NCBI RefSeq assembly: GCF_002160525.1
Contig: NZ_NFKT01000004.1
Span: 156,257 to 220,256, forward strand
Source of the DNA: Lachnoclostridium sp. An169
GTDB taxonomy: Bacteria; Bacillota; Clostridia; Lachnospirales; Lachnospiraceae
Direction of reading: 5' to 3'
Length of the DNA stretch: 64,000 nt
The notes beneath the pieces were generated by a model. It was not told where the DNA came from and made no database searches. It was given only the letters and a program-made list of their open reading frames with translations. Shown in pieces: positions 45,926-55,573 of the stretch; position 1 is the first letter of the stretch, and every line of letters begins with the position of its first letter. A program made the translations under genes and the position numbers.

Positions 45926-46657
45926 ATGTCAGGACATTCAAAATTTGCAAATATTAAGCACAAAAAAGAAAAAAATGATGCGGCGAAGGGAAAGATCTTT
46001 ACAAAGATCGGCCGTGAGCTGGCGGTAGCGGTAAAAGAGGGCGGCGGTCCGGATCCGGCAAATAACAGCCGTCTTCGCGATGTGATTGCCAAGGCAAAGT
46101 CAAACAACATGCCCAACGATACCATCGAGAGGAATATTAAGAAAGCGGCAGGCGAAGGATCCGCTGACAACTACGAGCATATTACATATGAAGGATACGG
46201 ACCGGGCGGAACTGCCATTATCGTAAAGACGCTTACGGACAACAAGAACAGGACCGCGTCCAATGTGAGAAATGCATTTACAAAGGGAAGCGGAAATGTC
46301 GGAACTCCGGGATGTGTCTCCTTTATGTTTGACGAGAAGGGACAGATCTTCGTGGCGAAGGAAGACTGCAGCATGGATGCCGACGAACTGATGATGCTTG
46401 CGCTCGACGCCGGAGCGGAAGATTTCGTGGAGGATGAGGAGAGCTATGAGATCCTCACGGCGCCGGAGGCTTTCAGCGATGTCCGCCTGAAGCTTGAGGA
46501 GGCGGGAATTGAGATGGCAGAGGCTGAAGTGACGATGATCCCGCAGACTTATGTAGAACTGACCGACGAGAATGATATTAAAAATATCCAGAAAACTCTG
46601 GATCTTCTCGAGGAGGACGACGACGTTCAGGACGTATACCACAACTGGAATGAGTAA
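45926..46657 (+). CDS. YebC/PmpR-family regulator
   Basis: This 243-residue protein starts [21 protein letters not shown] and contains [19 protein letters not shown] and [16 protein letters not shown]. These are the invariant family motifs. Members are described as DNA-binding regulators and, for some, as factors that help ribosomes at proline-rich stretches. It has its own promoter. metY follows after 17 bases. Confidence 0.95.
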   Translation: MSGHSKFANIKHKKEKNDAAKGKIFTKIGRELAVAVKEGGGPDPANNSRLRDVIAKAKSNNMPNDTIERNIKKAAGEGSADNYEHITYEGYGPGGTAIIVKTLTDNKNRTASNVRNAFTKGSGNVGTPGCVSFMFDEKGQIFVAKEDCSMDADELMMLALDAGAEDFVEDEESYEILTAPEAFSDVRLKLEEAGIEMAEAEVTMIPQTYVELTDENDIKNIQKTLDLLEEDDDVQDVYHNWNE

Positions 46658-46674
46658 GAAGGAGGATCTTACAG

Positions 46675-47949
46675 ATGAGCGACTACAGGATTGAAACAAA
46701 ATGCGTACAGTCCGGCTATCAGCCGGGAGACGGAGAGCCGAGGATCCTTCCGATCTATCAGAGCACTACGTTCCGTTACACAAGCAGCGAGCATATGGGG
46801 AGGCTGTTTGATCTGGAGGAGTCCGGATACTTCTACACCAGACTGCAGAACCCGACCAACGATGCTGTGGCTGCAAAGATCTGTGATCTGGAGGGCGGTG
46901 TGGCTGCCATGCTCACATCTTCCGGCCAGGCGGCAAACTTCTATGCGGTTATGAACATTGCCCAGGCAGGCGACCACATTGTATGCGCGTCTGCTCTCTA
47001 CGGCGGTACATATAATCTTTATGCACATACAATCAAAAAGATGGGAGTGGATGCCACATTTGTGGATCCGGACTGTTCTGAGGAAGAGCTGAACGCTGCC
47101 TTCCGTGAAAATACGAAAGCGGTGTTCGGAGAGACGATTGCCAATCCGGCCCTGGTTGTCCTGGATATTGAGAAATTCGCGAAGGCAGCCCATGAGCACG
47201 GCGTTCCGCTGATTGTGGACAATACATTTGCGACACCGGTGAACTGCCGGCCTTTTGAATGGGGCGCGGACATTGTGACACACTCCACCACAAAATACAT
47301 GGATGGACACGCCGCATGTGTGGGCGGCGCCATCGTGGACAGCGGCAATTTCGACTGGACAGAACATGCGGACAAGTTCCCGGGACTGACAACGCCGGAT
47401 GAGACATATCACGGCATGGTCTATACGGAGCGTTTCGGGAAAGCCGCCTATATTACAAAGGCTACCGCGCAGCTTATGCGTGACCTGGGATCCATCCAGT
47501 CCCCGCAGAATGCATTTCTGCTCAACATCGGGTTGGAGACGCTTCATCTGCGCATGCCGAGACACTGTGAGAATGCAGTGAAGGCCGCAACCTATCTGAA
47601 AAATCATGAGAAAGTGGCATGGGTGAACTGCCCGTCCCTTCCGGACAGCAAATATTATGATCTTGCACAGAAATATATGCCGAACGGCACCTGCGGCGTG
47701 ATCACCTTCGGCCTGAAGGGCGGAAGACAGGCAGCCGTGGAAATGATGGACAAGTTAAAACTGATCGCCATCGTTACCCATGTTGCCGATGCCAGAAGCT
47801 GTGTGCTTCATCCGGCAAGCCACACCCATCGTCAGATGAACGAGCAGGAACTGCTTGAGGCAGGCGTTCAGCCGGATCTGATCCGGTTCAGCCTGGGAAT
47901 CGAGAATATCGAGGATATCATTGCGGATCTGGAACAGGCACTGAGTTAA
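46675..47949 (+). CDS. O-acetylhomoserine sulfhydrylase (Cys/Met metabolism PLP enzyme)
   Basis: This 424-residue enzyme has SSGQAANFYAVMNIAQAGDH and the PLP lysine in THSTTKYMDGHAACVGG. LHPASHTHRQMNEQEL is near the C-terminus. Length and motifs fit O-acetylhomoserine aminocarboxypropyltransferase (MetY) rather than cystathionine enzymes. It makes homocysteine from sulfide. It shares the yebC transcript and is followed by a strong terminator. No SAM riboswitch is possible in the 17-base gap before it. Confidence 0.92.
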   Translation: MSDYRIETKCVQSGYQPGDGEPRILPIYQSTTFRYTSSEHMGRLFDLEESGYFYTRLQNPTNDAVAAKICDLEGGVAAMLTSSGQAANFYAVMNIAQAGDHIVCASALYGGTYNLYAHTIKKMGVDATFVDPDCSEEELNAAFRENTKAVFGETIANPALVVLDIEKFAKAAHEHGVPLIVDNTFATPVNCRPFEWGADIVTHSTTKYMDGHAACVGGAIVDSGNFDWTEHADKFPGLTTPDETYHGMVYTERFGKAAYITKATAQLMRDLGSIQSPQNAFLLNIGLETLHLRMPRHCENAVKAATYLKNHEKVAWVNCPSLPDSKYYDLAQKYMPNGTCGVITFGLKGGRQAAVEMMDKLKLIAIVTHVADARSCVLHPASHTHRQMNEQELLEAGVQPDLIRFSLGIENIEDIIADLEQALS

Positions 47950-47950
47950 T

Positions 47951-47994
47951 GAAAATGGTATGGATGTATACAATCTGCATCCATGCCATTTTTG
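47951..47994 (+). terminator. Rho-independent terminator after metY
   Basis: AAAATGGTATGGATG pairs with CATCCATGCCATTTTT with one wobble or mismatch around an 11-base loop. Confidence 0.9.
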
Positions 47995-48161
47995 CGCATG
48001 GAAAACCTGCTGTAAACATGCTGCTGTACATCAGATCCATGAAAGACAAAAGGAAAGGAACATGTATAAAAAAGAGCCTCCGTTCAAATACTAGCAGGGA
48101 AAAGATGCTGCCGGTAAATAGTGTGCTGACAGCAGAAGCTGCTGACAAGGAGGAAAAATGA

Positions 48162-48899
48162 ATGGAGAAGGAAAACCGCGAAGAACCGGACCGGGAAAAT
48201 ACAGATGTACAGGAAGAGAGGAACAGAAAAGATGAAGAAATCCGTGAGATGGGAACTCTTTCTCTGCAGAACGGAGCAAAAAAACGGGGAATTCAGCTCC
48301 TGACGATCATCGGAGAGATTGAAGGGCATGAGGCCGTTTCGGGTAATACCAAGGCTACAAAATACGAACACCTGCTGCCGCGGCTTGCGGAGGCGGAGGA
48401 GGATGAGGAGACGGAAGGAATCCTGATTCTTCTCAACACCCTGGGCGGAGATGTGGAGGCCGGCCTTGCCATCGCGGAGATGATCGCATCTCTGAGCAAA
48501 CCGACGGTATCCCTTGTTCTCGGTGGCAGCCATTCGATCGGCGGCCCGCTGGCCGTGTCGGCGGACTACTCGTTTATTGTCCCGACGGGAACGATGATCG
48601 TCCATCCGGTCCGCTCCACCGGCATGTTCATCGGAGTGATTCAGAGCTACCGGAACATGGAGAGGACACAGGACAGGATCGCCAGGTTTATCGCAGACCA
48701 CTCAAAGATCTCACAGGAGCGTCTTCTTGAGCTGATGCTTGACTCCACCCAGCTGGTCAAAGACGTGGGAACCATGCTGGAGGGGAAAGAAGCGGTGGAA
48801 GAGGGGCTGATCGATGAAGTCGGGGGAATCAGCCAGGCGCTTGCCAAGCTCCGGGAGCTGATCGATGAGCGGCGGGCTCTGGACAGGAAATTCAAATAA
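48162..48899 (+). CDS. ClpP-fold protease, TepA-like
   Basis: This 245-residue protein has a charged N-terminal tail (about 1-35) and a ClpP/crotonase fold. It contains ILLNTLGGDVEAGLAIAEMI, GGSHSIGGPLAVSADYSF with the likely Ser nucleophile, and VHPVRSTGMFIG with His. TepA is linked to protein export in Bacillus, but its mechanism is not settled. AAGGAGG lies eight bases before ATG. It lies directly upstream of ftsK, which has its own promoter. A Clp-independent soluble protease role is inferred. Confidence 0.88.
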   Translation: MEKENREEPDRENTDVQEERNRKDEEIREMGTLSLQNGAKKRGIQLLTIIGEIEGHEAVSGNTKATKYEHLLPRLAEAEEDEETEGILILLNTLGGDVEAGLAIAEMIASLSKPTVSLVLGGSHSIGGPLAVSADYSFIVPTGTMIVHPVRSTGMFIGVIQSYRNMERTQDRIARFIADHSKISQERLLELMLDSTQLVKDVGTMLEGKEAVEEGLIDEVGGISQALAKLRELIDERRALDRKFK

Positions 48900-48908
48900 T
48901 GATATACT
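48880..48908 (+). promoter_or_regulatory. Promoter of ftsK
   Basis: TGGACA (48880-48885), 17 bases, TATACT (48903-48908). The -35 lies inside the end of the protease gene. Confidence 0.6.
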
Positions 48909-48921
48909 ATTGAAATAGTAT
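48904..48921. promoter_or_regulatory. 18-bp dyad overlapping the ftsK -10
   Basis: ATACTATT, two bases, AATAGTAT. The position is suitable for a repressor, but no regulator can be assigned. Confidence 0.45.
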
Positions 48922-48946
48922 GTTTAATTAACAAGGGGGAAATTTG

Positions 48947-51535
48947 ATGGCTGCGAAACAGACAAAACGGAAAAAGAGCACAAAAAGCAGGCCAAAAAGC
49001 AAAAAAGCACAGCAGCAGAATACGGAGATTATGGGAGAAATCTTCATTCTTGCCGCACTGGCGGTATGTATTCTGCTCGTATTGAGTAATTTCGGACTCG
49101 GTGGAATCGCAGGGGAGGCGGTCTCATCCGTACTGTTCGGACTGTTCGGACTGATGGCATATCTTCTGCCGTTTGTCCTTTTCGGCGTGACGGCGTTTCT
49201 TCTCTCTAACAGAGGAAATTCCCACGCCTATATAAAGACGGGAGCAGGGATTGTCCTGTTCCTGCTGATCGCGGCGGTTCTGGAACTGATTACGAATCAG
49301 TATGAGCAGGGAACGCCGGTCCTTACATATTACCGGATGTCCGCGGAAGGAAAAAGCGGCGGAGGCATAGCGGGGGGATGCATAGTGACTCTGCTCTGTC
49401 CTCTGATCGGAGAGATCGGCACATATGTCGTGCTCGTGATTCTCTCTGTTATCTGCCTGATCCTGATTACAGAGCGGTCTCTGCTCTCGCCGATAGGAAA
49501 GCAGGGAAGAAAGGCATACGACGAGGCCAGGAAAAAGCATCAGGAGACAGTGGCGCTGAGAGCGCAGCGAAGAGCGGAAAACGCTGCAGGAGGCACTGCA
49601 GGAGACACTGCCGCGGATGGAAACAGAGGCAGATCCGGGAAACGCAGGGACAATAAAGTGTCCGGTGTATCATTTGCAACGACTCTCGCTCCGGAGGAAT
49701 CTGCAAAAGGGCGGAGAGGAAAGAGAGGACGGAAGTCCCCGGAGATTCAGGAACTGACTCCGGACGGGGCTGTTCCGGTGTCTTCCCCGGCATCACAGCC
49801 TTCCCAGATGTCACTGGACGAGTATTTTGTGATCAACCGCGCCGAAGAGCCGGAGACGAAAGGCGAGAGCGGAGCGGAGACAGAGACGGCACGTGAGGAG
49901 GCGCCCCGCGAGACGGAGCACACATCTGCGCCGGAGCAGGCGGCTGCAGCGACGGTCCAGCCGTTTAAGAAAGGACGCCGCGGATCGAAACAGGATGCCG
50001 CGGAGGTGGCAGCTGAGGCGGAGAATGTTGCAGAGTCCGTGCGGGAACATGAGGAAGCAGTCAGACCGGAATACCAGTTCCCGCCCATCTCGCTTCTGAA
50101 GAAGGGAAAGAAATCCGGCGGAGATTCCGATGCCCATCTGCGGGCTACGGCTCTGAAGCTGGAGCAGACACTGCAGAACTTCGGCGTAGGCGTACATGTG
50201 ACCAATGCGAGCTGCGGACCGTCTGTCACCCGGTATGAACTTCAGCCGGACCAGGGCGTCAAGGTGAGCCGTATCGTGGGACTTGCCGATGATATCAAGC
50301 TGAATCTGGCTGTGGCTGATCTGAGAATCGAGGCACCTATTCCCGGAAAAGCGGCAGTGGGAATCGAGGTCCCGAACAAGGAGAACACTGCTGTCATGCT
50401 GCGGGATCTTCTGGAATCCAAAGAGTTCCGCGCAAGCAAGTCGCCCATCACCTTTGCCGTCGGAAAGGATATTGCCGGAAAGGTCGTGGTTGCGGATATC
50501 GGCAAGATGCCACATCTTCTTGTGGCGGGCGCTACCGGTTCGGGTAAATCAGTGTGTATCAACACACTGATTATGAGCATCATATATAAGGCAAATCCGG
50601 ATGAAGTCAAACTGATCCTTGTGGATCCCAAGGTCGTGGAACTCAGTGTCTACAATGGAATCCCGCACCTGATGATTCCGGTTGTCACAGATCCTAAGAA
50701 GGCGGCAGGCGCGCTGAACTGGGCTGTGGCTGAGATGGAGAAACGCTACAAGCTCTTTGCAGAATATAATGTGCGTGACCTGAAGGGATTCAATGAGAAA
50801 GTCGTCCGCGGGGAGACCGGGGACGAGATCAAAAAGAAACTTCCCCAGATCATTATCATTATCGACGAGCTTGCGGATCTTATGATGGTGGCACCCGGGG
50901 AAGTGGAAGGGGCAATCTGCCGTCTGGCACAGCTTGCCCGCGCCGCGGGACTGCATCTGATCCTGGCGACGCAGAGACCTTCCGTCAATGTCATCACCGG
51001 ACTGATCAAGGCGAATATGCCATCACGAATCGCGTTTTCTGTTTCTTCAGGCGTAGATTCGCGGACCATCATCGATATGAACGGTGCCGAGAAGCTGCTC
51101 GGAAAAGGAGACATGCTTTTTTATCCGTCAGGATATCCGAAGCCGGTCCGCGTACAGGGATCCTTTGTCTCTGACGAAGAGGTGCAGGGCGTGGTGGATT
51201 ACCTGATCAACAATAACGGCAATGTCTCCTACGACGAGGAGATCGAGGAACATATGAACACGAACCTTCCCGCTCAGGGAACAGGTCCGGCAGCCGAGGA
51301 GGGCAGTGACAGAGACGCCTATTTTGCCGAGGCGGGAAAACTGATTATCGACAAGGAGAAGGCATCCATCGGCATGCTCCAGAGGATGTTCAAGATCGGT
51401 TTCAACCGGGCTGCAAGGATCATGGATCAGCTGGCGGAAGCCGGGGTAGTGGGACCTGAAGAGGGAACCAAACCCAGAAAAGTACTGATGACAAAGGAAG
51501 AGTTCGATACATACCTGGAGGAGAACGGCTCATAG
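48947..51535 (+). CDS. ftsK: DNA translocase FtsK/SpoIIIE
   Basis: This 862-residue protein starts at ATG 48947 (an in-frame TTG is three bases earlier). It has a basic N-terminus and about four membrane segments (about 30-180). A low-complexity linker (about 190-390) is rich in Glu/Ala/Arg. The RecA-like motor has Walker A VAGATGSGKSVCINTLI, Walker B IIIIIDELADLMMV and SRIAFSVSSGVDSRTIIDM. A C-terminal gamma winged helix (about 795-860) reads KSL-type polarity sites. It pumps chromosomal DNA through the septum or into the spore. The paralogue type (FtsK or SpoIIIE) is not separable here. Confidence 0.95.
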   Translation: MAAKQTKRKKSTKSRPKSKKAQQQNTEIMGEIFILAALAVCILLVLSNFGLGGIAGEAVSSVLFGLFGLMAYLLPFVLFGVTAFLLSNRGNSHAYIKTGAGIVLFLLIAAVLELITNQYEQGTPVLTYYRMSAEGKSGGGIAGGCIVTLLCPLIGEIGTYVVLVILSVICLILITERSLLSPIGKQGRKAYDEARKKHQETVALRAQRRAENAAGGTAGDTAADGNRGRSGKRRDNKVSGVSFATTLAPEESAKGRRGKRGRKSPEIQELTPDGAVPVSSPASQPSQMSLDEYFVINRAEEPETKGESGAETETAREEAPRETEHTSAPEQAAAATVQPFKKGRRGSKQDAAEVAAEAENVAESVREHEEAVRPEYQFPPISLLKKGKKSGGDSDAHLRATALKLEQTLQNFGVGVHVTNASCGPSVTRYELQPDQGVKVSRIVGLADDIKLNLAVADLRIEAPIPGKAAVGIEVPNKENTAVMLRDLLESKEFRASKSPITFAVGKDIAGKVVVADIGKMPHLLVAGATGSGKSVCINTLIMSIIYKANPDEVKLILVDPKVVELSVYNGIPHLMIPVVTDPKKAAGALNWAVAEMEKRYKLFAEYNVRDLKGFNEKVVRGETGDEIKKKLPQIIIIIDELADLMMVAPGEVEGAICRLAQLARAAGLHLILATQRPSVNVITGLIKANMPSRIAFSVSSGVDSRTIIDMNGAEKLLGKGDMLFYPSGYPKPVRVQGSFVSDEEVQGVVDYLINNNGNVSYDEEIEEHMNTNLPAQGTGPAAEEGSDRDAYFAEAGKLIIDKEKASIGMLQRMFKIGFNRAARIMDQLAEAGVVGPEEGTKPRKVLMTKEEFDTYLEENGS

Positions 51536-51617
51536 AACAACGGAAGAAAACAGGAAAATAGATAGAAGATTAAAAGAAGATTATAAACGGAAGATAATAA
51601 AAGGAGGAAAATGACGG

Positions 51618-53288
51618 ATGAAGACAGACATTCAGATCGCACAGGAAGCAGAAATGGAACATATCAGGGATGTGGCGGCAAAGATCGGAATCCCGGAGGA
51701 GGAGTTGGAGTTTTACGGAAAGTACAAGGCAAAGCTGTCCGATGATCTCTGGGAGAGAATCAAGGACAACAAGGACGGCAAGCTGGTCCTTGTGACAGCG
51801 ATCAATCCCACTCCTGCAGGTGAGGGAAAGACAACCACTACGGTGGGACTCGGCGAGGCGATGGCAAAGCTCGGCAGAAAGGCACTGATTGCCCTGAGAG
51901 AGCCTTCCCTGGGACCCTGCTTTGGAATCAAAGGAGGGGCTGCCGGTGGCGGCTATGCCCAGGTAGTTCCCATGGAAGATCTGAACCTGCATTTCACCGG
52001 AGATTTCCATGCCATTACATCAGCCAACAATCTCCTTGCGGCAATGCTGGACAATCATATCCAGCAGGGAAATGAACTTGGCATCGATCCGCGCCAGGTT
52101 GTATGGAAACGCTGTCTTGACATGAATGACCGGGTGCTGAGAAATATTGTGGTAGGCCTGGGAAACAAGACGGACGGAATGGTCAGGGAGGATCACTTCG
52201 TGATCACTGTTGCCTCAGAGATCATGGCAATCCTCTGTCTGGCAGATAACCTGGCAGATTTGAAGGAGCGGCTCGGCAGGATCATAGTGGCTTATAACTT
52301 CGCCGGAGAGCCGGTCACTGCAGATGATCTCCATGCCACAGGCGCCATGACCGCACTTCTTAAGGATGCCATCAAACCGAATATTATCCAGACACTGGAG
52401 CATACGCCTGCTCTGGTACACGGCGGGCCTTTTGCCAATATCGCCCATGGATGCAACAGCGTCCGTGCCACAAAGATGGCCCTCAAACTCAGTGATATCA
52501 CGATCACAGAGGCCGGATTCGGTGCCGATCTGGGAGCGGAGAAATTCTTCGATATCAAATGCCGGATGGCGGGACTCAAGCCTGACGCTGTAGTTCTTGT
52601 TGCAACTGTCCGTGCTTTGAAGTATAATGGAGGAGTTGCAAAGAGCGATCTGGCAGAGGAGAATCTGGATGCTCTTGCAAAAGGAATTGTCAATCTTGAA
52701 AAGCATATAGAAAATATACAGAAATATGGTGTTCCTGTGATCGTCACCCTCAACTCATTTGTGACAGATACGGATGCGGAGAATGAGTTTATCCGCAGAT
52801 TCTGTGAGGAGAGAGGCTGCGAGTTCGCGCTTTCCGAAGTCTGGGCAAAAGGCGGAGAAGGCGGTATTGCGCTGGCAGAAAAAGTGCTTGATACTCTGGA
52901 AAACAAAGAGAGCCATTTCGCGCCGCTCTATGCGGATGATCTCTCCATTAAGGAGAAGATCGAGACAGTGGCAAAGGAGATCTACGGTGCCCGGGGCGTT
53001 GTCTATGAGCCGGCTGCAGAGCGTCAGATTGCAAAGATTGAGGCAATGGGATTCGCCTCCTTCCCGGTCTGTATGGCAAAGAACCAGTATTCCCTGTCTG
53101 ACGACGCGAAGAAACTTGGCAGACCGGAGAATTTCGATATTCATATCCGTGAGGTGTATGTGAGTGCGGGAGCCGGATTCGTGGTGGCGCTTACCGGCGC
53201 GATTATGACCATGCCCGGACTGCCGAAAGTACCGGCTGCAAACGGAATCGATGTCACAGAAGACGGAAAGATCACAGGACTGTTTTAA
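51618..53288 (+). CDS. fhs: Formate-tetrahydrofolate ligase
   Basis: This 556-residue enzyme has the P-loop-like motif [38 protein letters not shown] and [17 protein letters not shown] are also diagnostic. It activates formate on THF with ATP, feeding purine synthesis or the methyl branch of the Wood-Ljungdahl route. AGGAGG precedes ATG. folD follows after 11 bases. No other Wood-Ljungdahl gene is in this window, so one-carbon biosynthesis is the safe reading. Confidence 0.97.
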   Translation: MKTDIQIAQEAEMEHIRDVAAKIGIPEEELEFYGKYKAKLSDDLWERIKDNKDGKLVLVTAINPTPAGEGKTTTTVGLGEAMAKLGRKALIALREPSLGPCFGIKGGAAGGGYAQVVPMEDLNLHFTGDFHAITSANNLLAAMLDNHIQQGNELGIDPRQVVWKRCLDMNDRVLRNIVVGLGNKTDGMVREDHFVITVASEIMAILCLADNLADLKERLGRIIVAYNFAGEPVTADDLHATGAMTALLKDAIKPNIIQTLEHTPALVHGGPFANIAHGCNSVRATKMALKLSDITITEAGFGADLGAEKFFDIKCRMAGLKPDAVVLVATVRALKYNGGVAKSDLAEENLDALAKGIVNLEKHIENIQKYGVPVIVTLNSFVTDTDAENEFIRRFCEERGCEFALSEVWAKGGEGGIALAEKVLDTLENKESHFAPLYADDLSIKEKIETVAKEIYGARGVVYEPAAERQIAKIEAMGFASFPVCMAKNQYSLSDDAKKLGRPENFDIHIREVYVSAGAGFVVALTGAIMTMPGLPKVPAANGIDVTEDGKITGLF

Positions 53289-53299
53289 AGGAGAAATCA

Positions 53300-54154
53300 A
53301 TGCCACAGTTAATCGACGGAAAACGGATATCACAGCAGATCAAAGACGAGTTGAAAGAAGAAACAGCAAAATTAAAGGAAGCGGGAATCCGCGTATGTCT
53401 TGCAGTCGTACAGGTCGGAAATGATCCGGCTTCCACGATCTATGTAAACAATAAAAAGAAAGCCTGCGCCTATATCGGAATCGAATCCCGGTCTTATGAG
53501 CTGCCGGAAGAGACGACAGAAGATGAGCTGACTGCCCTGGTAGAACGGCTGAATGAGGACAGGGAAGTAAACGGGATCCTCGTTCAGCTTCCCCTTCCTG
53601 CGCATATCGATGAAGACCGGATCATCCGGACCATTTCCCCGGATAAGGATGTGGACGGATTCCATCCGGTCAGTGTGGGCCGGCTCTGGATCGGAGAGAG
53701 AGGCTTCCTCTCCTGCACGCCGGCGGGGATCATCCAGCTTTTAAAGCGTTCCGGCATTGCAATCGAGGGAAAAGAATGTGTGATTGTCGGCAGAAGCAAT
53801 ATCGTAGGAAAGCCGATGGCCGCGCTGCTCCTGCGTGAGAACGGAACAGTTACCGTGACTCACTCCAGAACAAAAGATCTCAGAGAAGTAACGCGAAGAG
53901 CGGACATTCTTGTTGTTGCCATCGGGAAAAAGCAGTTCATTACCGCAGACTATGTAAAAGAAGGGGCTGTCGTGATCGATGTGGGAATGCACCGGGACGA
54001 GAACAACCACCTCTGCGGAGATGTGGATTTTGACAGTGTGGCGCCGAAGACATCGGCGATCACTCCGGTTCCGGGAGGAGTCGGTCCCATGACGATTGCC
54101 ATGCTGATGAACAACTGTGTTGAGACGGTCAGGAGGCGGGAGGATACGCTATGA
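53300..54154 (+). CDS. folD: Methylene-THF dehydrogenase / methenyl-THF cyclohydrolase
   Basis: This 284-residue bifunctional enzyme has the catalytic lysine region ASTIYVNNKKKACAYIGI. It also has ILVQLPLPAHIDEDRI, the Rossmann part VIVGRSNIVGKPMAALLL and the end TPVPGGVGPMTIAMLM. It interconverts 5,10-methylene- and 10-formyl-THF and yields NADPH. It is coupled to fhs, and its stop overlaps the next gene by four bases. Confidence 0.97.
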   Translation: MPQLIDGKRISQQIKDELKEETAKLKEAGIRVCLAVVQVGNDPASTIYVNNKKKACAYIGIESRSYELPEETTEDELTALVERLNEDREVNGILVQLPLPAHIDEDRIIRTISPDKDVDGFHPVSVGRLWIGERGFLSCTPAGIIQLLKRSGIAIEGKECVIVGRSNIVGKPMAALLLRENGTVTVTHSRTKDLREVTRRADILVVAIGKKQFITADYVKEGAVVIDVGMHRDENNHLCGDVDFDSVAPKTSAITPVPGGVGPMTIAMLMNNCVETVRRREDTL

Positions 54155-55416
54155 GATGTACACGCTGCGGAGCAAATATTCCGGATGACCAGATGATTTG
54201 TCCCGAATGTGGCGCGGAAGTACAGATCGTACCGGACTACAATCCTCTGGATGATGTCCTTACACGAGAAGTCAGAGGATCCGTCGAGGGGGCGACAAGG
54301 CAGATTCAGACTGACGATATCAGAAAGTACCAGAGAAAAAGCGGAACACAGAACGGGAATTCGACCCGGGTGCTGAGTCAGGAAGAGATGGACCGGCTCC
54401 GGGAAAAGAGAAGAGAGCAGGCCCGGCGCTCCAGAAACGCCGGGAGAAATACGGAACTGCGGCGGCAGCAGCAGAGGGCAAAGCGGCTGGAAGCAGCCAG
54501 GAGAAAGAGAAGGAATCTTCTGATTACTCTTTTTGTCCTTCTTGTTCTCATTGTTGTGGTGATCTATGTCGCCTACATAAACTCCTATACAGGAGTGATG
54601 AAGAGCGGTTACCGTGCCCTGCAGGAGAGAAATTACGAGACGGCGGAGGAATATTTCAACCGTGCCGTGGTAAAGGACCGTTCGAGAGCGGAAGCTTACA
54701 TCGGCCTTTCGGAGATATACCGGGATCAGGATGATCTGGATGGTGCGGAAGATGTATTTCTGACAGCGCTTGAGAGCCAGCCTACAAACACGGCGATCTA
54801 TCAGGCAGTCATTGATTTTTATATGGACACAGAGCAGCAGGAGAAGATCTCGGTACTCCTTGCTTCCTGCGATGATCAGGGCGTGCTGGATGCTGTTGCG
54901 GATTATGTTTCCGCTGCGCCCACGTTCAGTCTGGCGGACGGGACTTATGAAGAAGTGCAGGAGGTGTCCATTACCTCCGAGACGGGAGGAACCATTTACT
55001 ACACTACAGACGGTACGGATCCGACGACGGCGAGCACTCAGTATACGGAGCCGATCCTTCTGCAGAAAGAAGAAACTACAGAGATCCGGGCGATTGCTGT
55101 CAATGCAAATGATATTCCCAGTGTAGTGTCCACGGCGAAATACACCATTGAATTTCCTCTTGTTGACGCGCCGGCTGTGAATCCGGCAACCGGACAGTAT
55201 ACGGAGCCGACCCAGATTACGATTACTGTTCCGGAAGGGTATACCGCATATTATACGACAGACGGAAGTACGCCGACTGCGGATTCCACACAGTACACCG
55301 GACCTGTCGATATGCCCCAGAACCAGCAGATCATATTCAGCGCAGTTCTGATTAATAATAACAATGGAAAAGCAACCGCAGTTACGACGAGAAATTATAT
55401 TTCCAGAATAGATTAA
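54151..55416 (+). CDS. Zinc-ribbon, membrane-anchored TPR protein with chitobiase-like repeats
   Basis: I do not recognise a named function for this 421-residue protein. It begins with a zinc ribbon (C3-C6, C17-C20) and then a long basic, coiled region (about 45-125). One membrane segment (about 126-150) and TPR-like helices (about 155-245) follow. Two repeats then carry YYTTDGTDPT and YYTTDGSTPT (about 255-335 and 340-420), the signature of the CHB_HEX_C_1 fold common on surface proteins. The ribbon lies inside and the repeats outside. It overlaps folD by four bases (ATGA), so it is translated with the one-carbon genes, which is odd for a surface protein. Confidence 0.75.
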   Translation: MRCTRCGANIPDDQMICPECGAEVQIVPDYNPLDDVLTREVRGSVEGATRQIQTDDIRKYQRKSGTQNGNSTRVLSQEEMDRLREKRREQARRSRNAGRNTELRRQQQRAKRLEAARRKRRNLLITLFVLLVLIVVVIYVAYINSYTGVMKSGYRALQERNYETAEEYFNRAVVKDRSRAEAYIGLSEIYRDQDDLDGAEDVFLTALESQPTNTAIYQAVIDFYMDTEQQEKISVLLASCDDQGVLDAVADYVSAAPTFSLADGTYEEVQEVSITSETGGTIYYTTDGTDPTTASTQYTEPILLQKEETTEIRAIAVNANDIPSVVSTAKYTIEFPLVDAPAVNPATGQYTEPTQITITVPEGYTAYYTTDGSTPTADSTQYTGPVDMPQNQQIIFSAVLINNNNGKATAVTTRNYISRID

Positions 55417-55428
55417 AGAAGATAAAAA

Positions 55429-55447
55429 GGCGTTTTCCGCCGGTTTT
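55429..55447 (+). terminator. Weak hairpin terminator after the zinc-ribbon protein
   Basis: GGCG pairs with CGCC after an A-tract, followed by GGTTTT. The short stem makes it uncertain. Confidence 0.35.
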
Positions 55448-55499
55448 CAGAGCAGCCCTGTCTGCGTTAAAATTTTATCAGATTTTAACACAATCAGGG

Positions 55500-55528
55500 T
55501 TGCTTTCTTGTATATATAGAGCTATAAT
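55500..55528 (+). promoter_or_regulatory. Promoter of the iron alcohol dehydrogenase
   Basis: TTGCTT (55500-55505), 17 bases, TATAAT (55523-55528). The spacing is exact and the -10 perfect. Confidence 0.75.
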
Positions 55529-55573
55529 ATAAGCGTTAAAAAAATAACAATATACATAAAGGAGATGCTTGAG

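Noticed and set aside
47949..48161. 70-codon frame after metY
   Set aside because: Its first third is the metY terminator hairpin, it has no ribosome site and no recognisable protein features.
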